NCBI GenBank assembly: GCA_900556785.1
Contig: USQK01000002.1
Coordinates: forward strand, 1 to 62,484
Reading direction: 5' to 3'
DNA length: 62,484 bases
DNA from: an uncultured Veillonella sp.
GTDB lineage: Bacteria; Bacillota; Negativicutes; Veillonellales; Veillonellaceae
The notes under the pieces were generated by a model. That model ran no database searches. It was not told the origin of the DNA and saw nothing but the letters and a program-made list of their open reading frames with translations. Of this stretch, positions 43,090-51,252 are shown piece after piece; position 1 is the first letter of the stretch; each line of letters opens with the position of its first letter. The position numbers and the translations under genes are program-made.

Positions 43090-43206
43090 ATTTATAAGTT
43101 TATAATTTAGTATATAGGATTTACTTCTAATTGATATTTATGAGATTGATATTTATAAGATTTATCTCCATTTGACGATATATATCTTTATCCCTATAAT
43201 ATAAGT

Positions 43207-43315
43207 AGATAGTCAGACGAGTAGTGACGTCAGGCTCATCTCTAAACTAAATGAAACATGTAGAAATGGCCTTTTCGTTTTATCTAATTTCCGAAGAAAC
43301 GAAGGGCTATTTTGC
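43207..43315 (+). ncRNA. Antisense RNA of type I module A
   Basis: A perfect-spacing promoter TTGACG (43172-43177)-17-TATAAT (43195-43200) fires toward the toxin gene. The predicted RNA of about 105 bases contains a small GACG/CGTC stem-loop. It ends in a hairpin (ATGGCC...GGCTAT, 43266-43310, then TTTT) whose 3' arm covers the toxin stop codon. Toxin mRNA and this RNA thus overlap at their 3' ends, as in TxpA/RatA-like pairs. The layout recurs in three further copies. Confidence 0.7.
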
Positions 43316-43408
43316 TATTTCTAGACAAATAAGCGCCACAAGTGCTCCAAAGGATATCATGACTGATAAAATCCCAAGGATAATCATAATGATTTTATAA
43401 CCACTCAT
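43307..43408 (-). CDS. Holin-like type I toxin peptide, module A
   Basis: The 33-residue peptide starts MSGYKIIMIILGILSVMISF and continues GALVALICLEIAK: one membrane helix and a charged end, resembling the Hol_Tox/TxpA-like small toxins. Its minus-strand promoter TTGTAT-17-TATAAT (43496-43468) is nearly ideal. The ribosome site GGGAGGG lies in a hairpin, CCTCTCTTC/GAAGGGAGG (43416-43439), so translation is probably held back in the full-length mRNA. Module C encodes the same peptide. Toxic action on the membrane is inferred from size, hydrophobicity and the antisense RNA. Confidence 0.7.
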   Translation of the reverse strand: MSGYKIIMIILGILSVMISFGALVALICLEIAK

Positions 43409-43533
43409 AAGCAACCCTCCCTTCAAAAACGAAGAGAGGCCCAACCTCGTCTAACTATCCTAAGTCTATTATAGAACGAACTAATATACGATACAATAAG
43501 CATTATATTATATAAATATACGAATAAACTAAT

Positions 43534-43573
43534 AAAAGCCGAGCTAATTCTAATAATTAAAAGCTCGGCTTTT
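43534..43573. terminator. Terminator after the small membrane gene at 43599
   Basis: AAAAGCCGAGCT pairs with AGCTCGGCTTTT across a short AT-rich loop; strong. Confidence 0.85.
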
Positions 43574-43598
43574 AGTGTGTTTAAATTTTGAAAATAGA

Positions 43599-44000
43599 CT
43601 AATAATTTATCAATGGAATACTTAAAACAGTAGAGACAGAGAGTAAGATATACACTACAAGACATAGTTTTAGCAAAAGCAATAAACTGCCAAATAGGAC
43701 TTTATAGATAGGTGCTTCTTGTTTCTTGGATCGTATCCAGTCTTTAATTTTATAATATATTTTTGGTTTGTTAAAAGCTGGCGGTAATCGCTTACACCAT
43801 AAAAGAAGCCACAGAATACAACATATATTACCAAAGAGAAAGAATAGAAATAGGCCGAAATGCTCCAGTGAATATACTTTTAATACATAGATATTATAGA
43901 GTAGCTGAGTAAACGTCTCTACAAAGTTAATCCATAGATAGACAAGATAAGCCTTAAGCAAAAGCACTAATATAGTTTTGATATATTTGAGTTTACTCAT
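43599..44000 (-). CDS. Small membrane array protein (family 3), copy 1
   Basis: A 133-residue protein with four helices (about residues 8-28, 48-68, 100-118 and 119-131). The loop between helices 2 and 3 reads WCKRLPPAFNKPKIYYKIKDWI. Copies at 45414 and 46488 keep this W-x-x-x-LxPxFxKPKxYYRxKxW loop. The basic loop should be cytoplasmic. It follows the long secreted gene (stop to start about 46 bases), so the two are co-transcribed and the membrane protein may help its export or anchoring. Function unknown. Confidence 0.75.
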   Translation of the reverse strand: MSKLKYIKTILVLLLKAYLVYLWINFVETFTQLLYNIYVLKVYSLEHFGLFLFFLFGNICCILWLLLWCKRLPPAFNKPKIYYKIKDWIRSKKQEAPIYKVLFGSLLLLLKLCLVVYILLSVSTVLSIPLINY

Positions 44001-44046
44001 TAGTTCACCCCTATCAAAATATACAAACTAAATATACACAACTATA

Positions 44047-45267
44047 TTACATTTTTTCTTGACTTTGAATGCGGATTACCTTATTCCTCAATGTTTCAAT
44101 ATTTGCAAAGTCAGAATATTCTACTGTATTCCGTAGCTGAATATGAGAATATGGCACTGCTCCGTCAGTATAAACTAAACTCATAATATATATATTCTTG
44201 TCATCCCGTAAGAATCGATACATTAAAGATTTTCTACCTGGTTGATAGTTATCTACCAAAAGACTAGGAACACCATTATTCCAAACAGATGCTGCCTGAA
44301 TAGGTGCATCACCTATAATTTGACTTTCTGGCTTTACCTCCAAAATTTCGTTAATAAAGGAGTAAATATATTTATCATCTACCTTTACAGATTTCTTGGC
44401 CACAACAAGCCGCATACCTAATCCACGATAGTCCCTTATTTCGGCAGAGTCCTTTAATGACTTCTGTGCTGTTAGTTTAAGTCCTTTAGGAATGCGATAC
44501 AGGAGATTATCCCAGTTGATACTTTCACTATACTGATCCATATCATCTAAAGAACGAATCGATGGAATCACATAATTACTCATAACGCGCTCAAGCTTGT
44601 CGGTAACGGGCTGATTTTTGTAGCTAAGCCCTATCATATATTCTTGATTTGGCTGATTATCTAAACCAACTACGGCAACCATAGCAGGCGTATTTTCGCC
44701 AAAAGACTCTGTTTCAATAGCCCATTTACCATGCGGGATACCGGGATATATAAACTCCCCTTTTCGGTCCGTTTTTAGTTTGCCTAATGCATCATCATAA
44801 TTCTGTTTCGTACCGATGGCAAAAAACACAGAATGTTCTCTTACAATAGATAAACGCTCACCATCACTGCGTTTGGGGTAATATTTACTTGCTAATAGTA
44901 GTCCAGGGACAGATGCTCGGATGTTATTACGATCATCATGCAACAACACAACTGCAGACTCATTAACTAACAAATCCATCACCTTCTCAGAATCTCTTGC
45001 TATCTGATTGACTTCATCTTGTGTTAGTTCCCAGTCAGTTCTATACATTTCCATACGCTTATCAGATTCAGAATGTAATTTTATAACATCACTAGCCCCC
45101 ACATTACTCAAGCTACCTGCCCGATAATTCTCATATGCATTGGCAGGAATACTCGCATCAGCACCTGGCATAGGTGGCTGTCCGGCTGGCACTTCGATCT
45201 GTACAGCGCTTACATTCATGGTGAAAGCAGTAGCTAGTGCCATCATGATTATACTTTTACGTAACAT
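44047..45267 (-). CDS. Long secreted array protein (family 2), copy 1
   Basis: The 406-residue protein has a signal peptide (LRKSIIMMALATAFTMNVSA). The exported start VQIEVPAGQPPMPGADASIP then ANAYENYRAG is nearly identical in the copy at 48151 and similar in that at 51613. Further shared blocks are VIPSIRSLDDMDQYSESINW, LLYRIPKGLKL, VWNNGVPSLLVDNYQPGRKS and a C-terminal SHIQLRNTVEYSDFANIETL. The middle part diverges between copies, as expected for exposed surfaces. It is not recognised as a known family. An array dyad lies at its promoter and a small membrane gene follows. Confidence 0.8.
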   Translation of the reverse strand: MLRKSIIMMALATAFTMNVSAVQIEVPAGQPPMPGADASIPANAYENYRAGSLSNVGASDVIKLHSESDKRMEMYRTDWELTQDEVNQIARDSEKVMDLLVNESAVVLLHDDRNNIRASVPGLLLASKYYPKRSDGERLSIVREHSVFFAIGTKQNYDDALGKLKTDRKGEFIYPGIPHGKWAIETESFGENTPAMVAVVGLDNQPNQEYMIGLSYKNQPVTDKLERVMSNYVIPSIRSLDDMDQYSESINWDNLLYRIPKGLKLTAQKSLKDSAEIRDYRGLGMRLVVAKKSVKVDDKYIYSFINEILEVKPESQIIGDAPIQAASVWNNGVPSLLVDNYQPGRKSLMYRFLRDDKNIYIMSLVYTDGAVPYSHIQLRNTVEYSDFANIETLRNKVIRIQSQEKM

Positions 45268-45302
45268 AAAATCTTCTCTTCTCTCACATTTACAACATAA
45301 AT

Positions 45303-45352
45303 AAGCACAACCTTATTAGCATAAGTATACTATGCAAATAAGACTGTGCCTA
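45303..45352. promoter_or_regulatory. Array dyad 2, upstream of a long secreted gene
   Basis: Arms GCACAACCTTATTAGCATA and TATGCAAATAAGACTGTGC are almost fully complementary around GTATAC. The minus-strand TATACT at the centre is a good -10. Confidence 0.6.
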
Positions 45353-45413
45353 TTATTTATAATTTTATATTTAAGTGTTTATTCTATTCATATGAATCAG
45401 ACATGTAAGATAT

Positions 45414-45866
45414 TTAAATGAATAGAGATCGGAAATAAAATATGTAATGAAATATAGCATATATAAAGTAAGGAATTAATGCAAGCAACGTTCCAATGGC
45501 GATAATAATATATATCAAAAGACACGATGCTAGTAAAACCACTAGACTATTAATGATGACTTTATAAATCAGTGCCTGCTCTTTCTTAGATTGTATCCAC
45601 GCTTTAGCCCTATAATATACTTTAGGTTTATTAAAGGCTAGTGGTAATCGTTTACACCATAGAACAAGCCAAGGAATAAAGAGGATATTACCAAAGAGAA
45701 AAATCATTTCTAAGTCATAACTCCCTAATGGGTATAAGTACGGCGTTAAGTCAGGTTTCTGTAAGCTATGAATAATCGCCTCTATGGAGCCTATCCATAG
45801 AGAAACGAGCAAATACTTAATATAAAGCACTAGTATAATTTTAAAAATGTATTTAAATGTACTCAT
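45414..45866 (-). CDS. Small membrane array protein (family 3), copy 2
   Basis: A 150-residue paralogue of the proteins at 43599 and 46488. It has four helices and the central loop WCKRLPLAFNKPKVYYRAKAWI, then a longer C-terminus (YFIYAIFHYIFYFRSLFI). It is alone between module B and a long secreted gene, with its own dyad element upstream (45905-45948), so it may be transcribed separately. No catalytic residues are seen. Confidence 0.75.
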   Translation of the reverse strand: MSTFKYIFKIILVLYIKYLLVSLWIGSIEAIIHSLQKPDLTPYLYPLGSYDLEMIFLFGNILFIPWLVLWCKRLPLAFNKPKVYYRAKAWIQSKKEQALIYKVIINSLVVLLASCLLIYIIIAIGTLLALIPYFIYAIFHYIFYFRSLFI

Positions 45867-45904
45867 TCGCTATTCTCTATCTAATCATATACATAGTAAA
45901 AGTA

Positions 45905-45948
45905 ACTTAATAGCATAAGTATACTATGCAAATAAGACTGTGCCTATT
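45905..45948. promoter_or_regulatory. Array dyad 3, upstream of the small membrane gene
   Basis: The same centre (GCATAAGTATACTATGC) and right arm as dyads 2 and 4; the left arm is degenerate. Confidence 0.5.
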
Positions 45949-46055
45949 ATCTATTATCTATTTATATTTTAGATTGTGTAGGAGTTTTCTCTAATTAGTA
46001 TATATAAGGTTTATCTTAATTTGACGATATATATCTTTATCCCTATAATATAAGT

Positions 46056-46164
46056 AGATAGTCAGACGAGTCGTAACGTCAGGCTCATCTCTAAAAACAA
46101 AAAAGCTTGAGAAATGGCCTTTCAGTTATCGAATCATCTAAGATAACGAAGGGCTATTTGTCTT
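46056..46164 (+). ncRNA. Antisense RNA of type I module B
   Basis: Promoter TTGACG (46021-46026)-17-TATAAT (46044-46049). The RNA ends in a hairpin with arms ATGGCC..TTATC and GATAA..GGGCTAT (to about 46158). The arms differ from those of module A but still pair, so the structure is conserved. The 3' arm covers the toxin stop codon. Confidence 0.7.
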
Positions 46165-46255
46165 TTCCAAGACAAATAAGCGCTATTAATGCTCCAAAGG
46201 CAATAACCACAGTTATTACCTGTAATAAGAGCATGATTATTTCATAATCACTCAT
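46154..46255 (-). CDS. Holin-like type I toxin peptide, module B
   Basis: The 33-residue peptide starts MSDYEIIMLLLQVITVVIAF, then GALIALICLGKDK. It differs from module A in about half its positions but keeps the FGALxALICL core and the charged end. The minus-strand promoter TTGTAT (46345-46340)-17-TATAAT (46322-46317) is conserved, as is the hairpin around the GGGAGGG ribosome site (46265-46288). Conservation of peptide and control elements together supports a functional gene. Confidence 0.7.
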   Translation of the reverse strand: MSDYEIIMLLLQVITVVIAFGALIALICLGKDK

Positions 46256-46382
46256 AGGCTTATCCCTCCCTTCGATGACGAAGAGAGGCCCAACCTCGTC
46301 CAACTATCCTAAGCCTATTATAGAACGAACTAATATACGATACAATAAGCATTACATTATACAAATATACGAATTAACTAAT

Positions 46383-46422
46383 AAAAGCCAAGCTATTTCT
46401 AAATATGAATAGCTTGGCTTTT
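46383..46422. terminator. Terminator after the small membrane gene at 46488
   Basis: AAAAGCCAAGCTATT pairs with AATAGCTTGGCTTTT; strong in both directions. Confidence 0.85.
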
Positions 46423-46487
46423 GCATTGTGTAAATAGGTTTAGAGCGTATCAGAAATAAAATATGCGTGTTCAAAAGCTTTCAAGAG

Positions 46488-46943
46488 CTAACGAAATATC
46501 AATCCAAGAATCATAAGCAGAGGCATAACTAATATAACACCAACCAAAATAAAACCAGCTAAAACAGCCATAGTGCCATACGTTATTAGACATAACTTTA
46601 TTAAAAAATCTATACAACTATATATACACATACCCACGGTAGATTGTTCTTTTAAAGAAATGAACCATGCTTTCACTCTATAATACATTTTCGGTTTATC
46701 AAACACAGGATATAGTTTCTCATACCATAAAATTACCCATGGTAAAACCCAAATATTCCCAAAGCAAAAAATCAATACCGGCACATAATCTCTTAATGGA
46801 TATGCTTCTAATACATATCGATCGTACAGTAATGTATAAATCCACCAAATAGAGGATCCCCAAATAAGTAAAAGCACAAACTTTAACAGAAACAAAAAAA
46901 TAAGTTTAATCATCAATCTAAATCTATCCTCGATTCTGACCAT
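46488..46943 (-). CDS. Small membrane array protein (family 3), copy 3
   Basis: A 151-residue paralogue with four helices and the loop LWYEKLYPVFDKPKMYYRVK then AWFISLKEQS. It is the last gene of a four-gene unit (long secreted, short 1a, short 1b, this), starting about 21 bases after the short 1b gene. It is the most divergent of the three copies. The position suggests it works with the secreted products of the same transcript. Confidence 0.75.
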   Translation of the reverse strand: MVRIEDRFRLMIKLIFLFLLKFVLLLIWGSSIWWIYTLLYDRYVLEAYPLRDYVPVLIFCFGNIWVLPWVILWYEKLYPVFDKPKMYYRVKAWFISLKEQSTVGMCIYSCIDFLIKLCLITYGTMAVLAGFILVGVILVMPLLMILGLIFR

Positions 46944-46964
46944 TCTAATACTATCAATAATTTA

Positions 46965-47534
46965 TTATGTCTCATCGTCATAAGCTATACCATATGCTTT
47001 TTGATAGAGCAAATTAGGCAATTTATATTTTTCATCACCAAATTCAGCAGGTAGAATCATAGCATTTAGATTTTCTTTATATACACGTTGTTGACGAATC
47101 TGTCCATCATTATAATAGGTACCGCCATCATTAACAGTTCCAGTGATTCCTGAGTTCCCTTGTTTTGTACGCCAAATAGAGATATACGGTATCTTATTGC
47201 CTTGTTTTAAAGCTTGATCATGAGCATTAATTAAATGGCGCAAAGAACGATCCATTTGGTAATCGTATTGTACTGAAAGTCCTTGAATCATATTAGCAGC
47301 AGGCATAGAAACATAGATGACCGCTTCGATACGACGATGACCATTCGGTGCCGATACAGGCTTAACAGATGAAAGGTCCAAATATTTTCCATCCCCTCGT
47401 CCAGAGTCAGCACTCGAATCGATGTGCTCAAATCGCTCTGAGTTTAATAAGTCAGCCTGTGCTACGGCTTGACCTTTCATAGGCAATACGAGGCAGGCTA
47501 ATAACCATAGTGAAAGTAAATATATGCGTTTCAT
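46965..47534 (-). CDS. Short secreted array protein (family 1b), copy 1
   Basis: The 189-residue protein has a signal peptide (MKRIYLLSLWLLACLVLPM, cleavage near GQA-VAQ). The mature part contains DLLNSERFEHID, DGKYLDLSSVKPV, RRIEAVIYVSMPA and an end block with LPNLLYQKAYGIAYDD. The pattern (LxxxxxFxxx, YxDxxSV, Y-x-P) parallels family 1a, so 1a and 1b are probably ancient duplicates. ATG 47534 is chosen because GAGGTGG precedes it; a GTG further up overlaps the previous stop. It follows the 1a gene in the same unit. Confidence 0.75.
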   Translation of the reverse strand: MKRIYLLSLWLLACLVLPMKGQAVAQADLLNSERFEHIDSSADSGRGDGKYLDLSSVKPVSAPNGHRRIEAVIYVSMPAANMIQGLSVQYDYQMDRSLRHLINAHDQALKQGNKIPYISIWRTKQGNSGITGTVNDGGTYYNDGQIRQQRVYKENLNAMILPAEFGDEKYKLPNLLYQKAYGIAYDDET

Positions 47535-47542
47535 CGTCCACC

Positions 47543-48115
47543 TCACTGTACAACAATATCATCAAAATACTGCTGATAGGCAGCCATAAACATAGCCTCT
47601 GCTATACCATACATAATGGTATTATTTCGCTTGAGTGGGAACTTGCGCATATCATTTCGATACTGCATTTGCTGTGCTGCCCCATCGAATGAATATTTTG
47701 CCACAGCTACGTCCACTAGAGATAAGCCAGATTTACTTTCACTAGCCTCAATCAAAGCCAACGTAGACGGGCTTGGATTCATCATATGAGACGAATGGAT
47801 TAAGGTAGCTAGAGAATAGTTTGTATCATAATCCACAGTAAGTTGTTTCTCTTCAATCGTAGATTGGTAATCTGTATCTATTACGACATAATAGGTACCA
47901 CGCAAAGAATATTGTGGGGGTGCATAATGAGTCGCCTCAATAGAATAGGTGTTCAAATAGATATATAAACCACCGCGCTCCATCGTAGGATTCATCGCCT
48001 GAACATGAACTAATTTGAACTGTGGCGATGTCTGTAATTCTTGTAATGTGATTGCCTCTGTGGGCATGATGAAAGCCAGCAACACAAGGGCTAGCATTAA
48101 AATACGTTGAACCAT
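47543..48115 (-). CDS. Short secreted array protein (family 1a), copy 2
   Basis: The 190-residue protein has a signal peptide (VQRILMLALVLLAFIMPTEA). The mature start ITLQELQTSPQFKLVHV matches the other 1a copies. GGLYIYLNTYSIEATHYAPP and the end block YGIAEAMFMAAYQQYFDDIV are also shared. ATG 48115 is chosen for GAGAGG before it. It comes directly after the long secreted gene (stop at 48151) and before the 1b gene, the usual order in the array. Confidence 0.75.
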   Translation of the reverse strand: MVQRILMLALVLLAFIMPTEAITLQELQTSPQFKLVHVQAMNPTMERGGLYIYLNTYSIEATHYAPPQYSLRGTYYVVIDTDYQSTIEEKQLTVDYDTNYSLATLIHSSHMMNPSPSTLALIEASESKSGLSLVDVAVAKYSFDGAAQQMQYRNDMRKFPLKRNNTIMYGIAEAMFMAAYQQYFDDIVVQ

Positions 48116-48150
48116 AAAAACCTCTCTCAAACTAAATAGTCAAATACAGC

Positions 48151-49407
48151 TTATTTACTTAACAGCTTAACCCATTCCATATACCATGGAATAAAGATGG
48201 AACTATTTTCAAGTCTCTCCTTATATGCCCCTTCTTCCCGCCATTGTGGCTCTTTTCGTAACTTTGCCGCATCATCAAAGCCTACGTATTCAATCATATC
48301 TCTTAGCTGCTTATGCGTATACGATATTTTACTTTTATCATAATTAATACGATAACTGTAATAGTATACAGAATCTTTCACAACATGACGAAGATAGGAT
48401 TCACGATTGGGCTTATAGGCATCAACTAAAGAACCAGGAATTCCGTTATTCCACACTACGGCGTACTGTGTAGGTGTATCCAAATCATTATATTTATGTA
48501 AATAATATATTATTGGAACCTTAATCAGCGTGTTATCTGTCTCTTTGCTCATAATTGCGCTACGTATTACCCGTATTTTAACCCCTGTATCCTCATAAGT
48601 TCTCACCTCATGTCTCTCATTTTCTACGGCTTCACTGACTAACTTAGCCGTCTTAGGAATGCGATAGTGAAAGTTCCCCCAATGCTCAATCTGACTGTAA
48701 TTATCTAATCCAGATAAGGATTCTATGGATGGAATAATATAATTACTCATCACCACTTCAGGTGATTGATCTTGATATGGATCTTCTGTATTAACCCATC
48801 CCCCATAAGTAACTCCATACGTTGTCTTTGTATCATCCGGAGTGAATTCCGTATACATTATACGAGAATTGTTTGACATGAACTTCCAAGATGCATTCCT
48901 CAACCCTGGATAATTATATTTTCCTTCACCTTCAGCATATTTACTAAGCTCTTTACCATGAGGTGGTCCTACTACTAAAAACGAACTGAGACTACGAACA
49001 GCAAATAATGGCCCTTTTCCAGGCTCAGTTTCTATCACATCACCACGGAAGCTAACATTTGGTACGGATAATCTGATATTTTTATCCCCTTCATGAATCA
49101 ATACCACTGTAGACTGCGAATAATCTGCAAGCTCCAAAGCCTTAGAAAAACCAGGATGTTCCAGATTTAGCTTATCAAGCGTAGATGGCGGATTTTTAGG
49201 ATTCGATTTTGCAAATTGACTATATGACTCTGCCTCTTGCTCCGCTACTTTATTAATATGCCGATAATTCTCATACGCATTGGCAGGAATTCTCGCATCT
49301 GCTCCAGGCATAGGCGGCTGTCCGGCTGGCACTTCGATCTGTACAGCACTTACATTTATGGTGAAAGCAGTTGCTACTGCCATCATAATTACACTTTTAC
49401 GTAACAT
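48151..49407 (-). CDS. Long secreted array protein (family 2), copy 2
   Basis: The 418-residue protein's first 50 residues (signal LRKSVIMMAVATAFTINVSA and the segment QIEVPAGQPPMPGADARIPA) are nearly identical to copy 1, while the middle differs strongly. It keeps NYIIPSIESLSGLDNYSQIE, FHYRIPKTAKLV, VWNNGIPGSLVDAYKPNRES and an end block with YTHKQLRDMIEYVGFDDAAK. A sharp border between an identical N-terminus and a divergent body suggests recombination between copies. It is the first gene of a four-gene unit with an array dyad at the promoter. Confidence 0.8.
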   Translation of the reverse strand: MLRKSVIMMAVATAFTINVSAVQIEVPAGQPPMPGADARIPANAYENYRHINKVAEQEAESYSQFAKSNPKNPPSTLDKLNLEHPGFSKALELADYSQSTVVLIHEGDKNIRLSVPNVSFRGDVIETEPGKGPLFAVRSLSSFLVVGPPHGKELSKYAEGEGKYNYPGLRNASWKFMSNNSRIMYTEFTPDDTKTTYGVTYGGWVNTEDPYQDQSPEVVMSNYIIPSIESLSGLDNYSQIEHWGNFHYRIPKTAKLVSEAVENERHEVRTYEDTGVKIRVIRSAIMSKETDNTLIKVPIIYYLHKYNDLDTPTQYAVVWNNGIPGSLVDAYKPNRESYLRHVVKDSVYYYSYRINYDKSKISYTHKQLRDMIEYVGFDDAAKLRKEPQWREEGAYKERLENSSIFIPWYMEWVKLLSK

Positions 49408-49445
49408 AAAACCCTCTCTTTTTCTTCTCTCACATTACAACAAAA

Positions 49446-49494
49446 TAAGCACAACCTTATTAGCATAAGTATACTATGCAAATAAGACTGTGCC
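49446..49494. promoter_or_regulatory. Array dyad 4, upstream of a long secreted gene
   Basis: Same sequence as dyad 2 (arms with GCACAACCTTATTAGCATA and TATGCAAATAAGACTGTGC). Confidence 0.6.
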
Positions 49495-49615
49495 TATTAT
49501 TAATAATTTTATAATTTAGTATATAGGATTTACTTCTAATTGCTATTTATAAGGTTGATATTTATACGATTTATCTCCATTTGACGATATATATCTTTAT
49601 CCCTATAATATAAGT

Positions 49616-49724
49616 AGATAGTCAGACGAGTAGTGACGTCAGGCTCATCTCTAAACTAAATGAAACATGTAGAAATGGCCTTTTCGTTTTATCTAATTTC
49701 CGAAGAAACGAAGGGCTATTTTGC
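49616..49724 (+). ncRNA. Antisense RNA of type I module C
   Basis: Promoter TTGACG (49581-49586)-17-TATAAT (49604-49609). The RNA and its terminator hairpin are essentially identical to those of module A. The 3' arm overlaps the toxin stop codon. Confidence 0.7.
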
Positions 49725-49817
49725 TATTTCTAGACAAATAAGCGCCACAAGTGCTCCAAAGGATATCATGACTGATAAAATCCCAAGGATAATCATAATG
49801 ATTTTATAACCACTCAT
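49716..49817 (-). CDS. Holin-like type I toxin peptide, module C
   Basis: The 33-residue peptide is identical to that of module A (MSGYKIIMIILGILSVMISF start). The minus-strand promoter TTGTAT (49905-49900)-17-TATAAT (49882-49877) and the hairpin around the ribosome site (49825-49848) are also the same. About 400 bases around it nearly match the module A region, so one is a recent copy of the other or they are homogenised by gene conversion. Confidence 0.7.
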   Translation of the reverse strand: MSGYKIIMIILGILSVMISFGALVALICLEIAK

Positions 49818-49940
49818 AAGCAATCCTCCCTTCAAAAACGAAGAGAGGCCCAACCTCATCTAACTATCCTAAGTCTATTATAGAACGAACTAATATACGA
49901 TACAATAAGGAACGAATAATAGAAATATATAGATAAATAC

Positions 49941-49975
49941 AAAACTCCTATCGGTGAAAACCAATAGGAGTTTTT
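49941..49975. terminator. Terminator after the short 1b gene at 49977
   Basis: AAAACTCCTATCGG / CCAATAGGAGTTTTT, with one mismatch; strong, directly after the stop codon. Confidence 0.85.
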
Positions 49976-49976
49976 C

Positions 49977-50543
49977 TTATTTTCCCACTACATCATCAAA
50001 TTGTACGCCATACATCTGTTCATACAGTCGATTAGCCAAGAGGTATCCTGCAAAGCCAAAGTCTACAGGGGCCGTTGCCATTCGTCTATCGCTTGCTTCA
50101 CTTTGTGTGTCATAGCGATTTCCATCTATATGATACTCTTTGAAATCAACAACACTAGATGTTACGCCTGAGTGCTTTTGTTTAAACAGCCACAGTTCTT
50201 TATACGATCCTAATTGATGAGCATCCAATTTCTTAATTAAATTAGCAAGGGATTGCTTTGTATCAAAGGTGTACAGGACTTGCTTTTCTTGAATCATGTC
50301 ACCAGCAGGCATGAGCACATACTGCGTGACAGCAATTTGCTTGGAGCCATTCGGTCCGTTAGAGGCCTTGATGGAATCCTTATCTATATAGGTTCCATCA
50401 CCATTGCCGCTTTCACCAAAGCCATGAAGCATTTCAAAGCGGTTCGTATTTTGTAATTCCTGCATAGACATGCTGTGCACGGGCACCACACAAGACAGCG
50501 CCAATGCCATTGCTATATATAATACTTTCATCATGAGCCTCAT
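49977..50543 (-). CDS. Short secreted array protein (family 1b), copy 2
   Basis: A 188-residue secreted protein: signal peptide (MKVLYIAMALALSCVVPVHS), then MSMQELQNTNRFEMLHGFGE, GTYIDKDSIKASNGPNGSKQ, VTQYVLMPAGDMIQEKQVLY and an end block LLANRLYEQMYGVQFDDVV. It clearly pairs with the 1b protein at 46965. Its start overlaps the stop of the 1a gene by four bases (ATGA). In-frame ATGs a few codons later are alternative starts. It ends at a strong terminator. Confidence 0.75.
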   Translation of the reverse strand: MRLMMKVLYIAMALALSCVVPVHSMSMQELQNTNRFEMLHGFGESGNGDGTYIDKDSIKASNGPNGSKQIAVTQYVLMPAGDMIQEKQVLYTFDTKQSLANLIKKLDAHQLGSYKELWLFKQKHSGVTSSVVDFKEYHIDGNRYDTQSEASDRRMATAPVDFGFAGYLLANRLYEQMYGVQFDDVVGK

Positions 50544-51106
50544 TTCACCACCACATCTTCAAAATGCATACGGTACGCTTCATAGAATAACGTATCTGCT
50601 ATATCGTAACGCGTCGTATTCGGTGCCGTGCGCAAAATAGCACGAGTTGAGGCTTTCACCTGAATCGGCAGCGACTGTCCATCAAAGGAGAATTTCCCCA
50701 ATGGTTCCTCAGTGCCCGTCATACCTGTTTTCGTCTGTGCCGCATCAATAACCGTCGTCAACGAAGTTCCCGCCTGTTTCGCACGGTATACCTGACTTGC
50801 TAAGGACTGACGCGTATCATAGGACACAGTCCAGGCATCACTAAAAATGACATGTTTCCGCGGCGACTGATACGCATTGTACACAGTGGCCTTAATCTTA
50901 TACATAGGCGGCGCGTACTCTAGCACCTCAATAGAACTCGTGTCTAAATACCACGTAGTATGCTCATTAGCATTAGGAACATCAGGCGTTACCTCAGCAA
51001 CTACCTTAAACTGCGGTGATGACTTGAGCTCCTGTATTGAAATCGCTTGACTATGCATAGTAAAGGCTACCATCAGCGCCATCATCATGAAAAATCGCCG
51101 TAACAT
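50540..51106 (-). CDS. Short secreted array protein (family 1a), copy 3
   Basis: The 188-residue protein has a signal peptide (MLRRFFMMMALMVAFTMHSQA), then ISIQELKSSPQFKVVAEVTP, TTWYLDTSSIEVLEYAPPMY, IKATVYNAYQ and the end block YDIADTLFYEAYRMHFEDVV. It is close to copy 1 at 42419. AAGGAGAG precedes ATG 51106. It is translationally coupled to the following 1b gene. Type I module D lies between it and the long secreted gene upstream, so it probably has its own promoter. Confidence 0.78.
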   Translation of the reverse strand: MLRRFFMMMALMVAFTMHSQAISIQELKSSPQFKVVAEVTPDVPNANEHTTWYLDTSSIEVLEYAPPMYKIKATVYNAYQSPRKHVIFSDAWTVSYDTRQSLASQVYRAKQAGTSLTTVIDAAQTKTGMTGTEEPLGKFSFDGQSLPIQVKASTRAILRTAPNTTRYDIADTLFYEAYRMHFEDVVVK

Positions 51107-51252
51107 ATATCTCTCCTTAAGACTCATAAACTATCATGTAAACTATACTTATTATACATCATATATGTAAGCTCAAATATCTATAAAACTAATATAACGG
51201 TACTCATTTATCACAATTTGACGATATACAACTTTGTTCCTATAATATAAAT

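Noticed and set aside
43423..43665. An 80-codon minus-strand frame between module A and the small membrane gene
   Set aside because: It runs through a terminator, the toxin promoter and the toxin leader, and overlaps the membrane gene in another frame.
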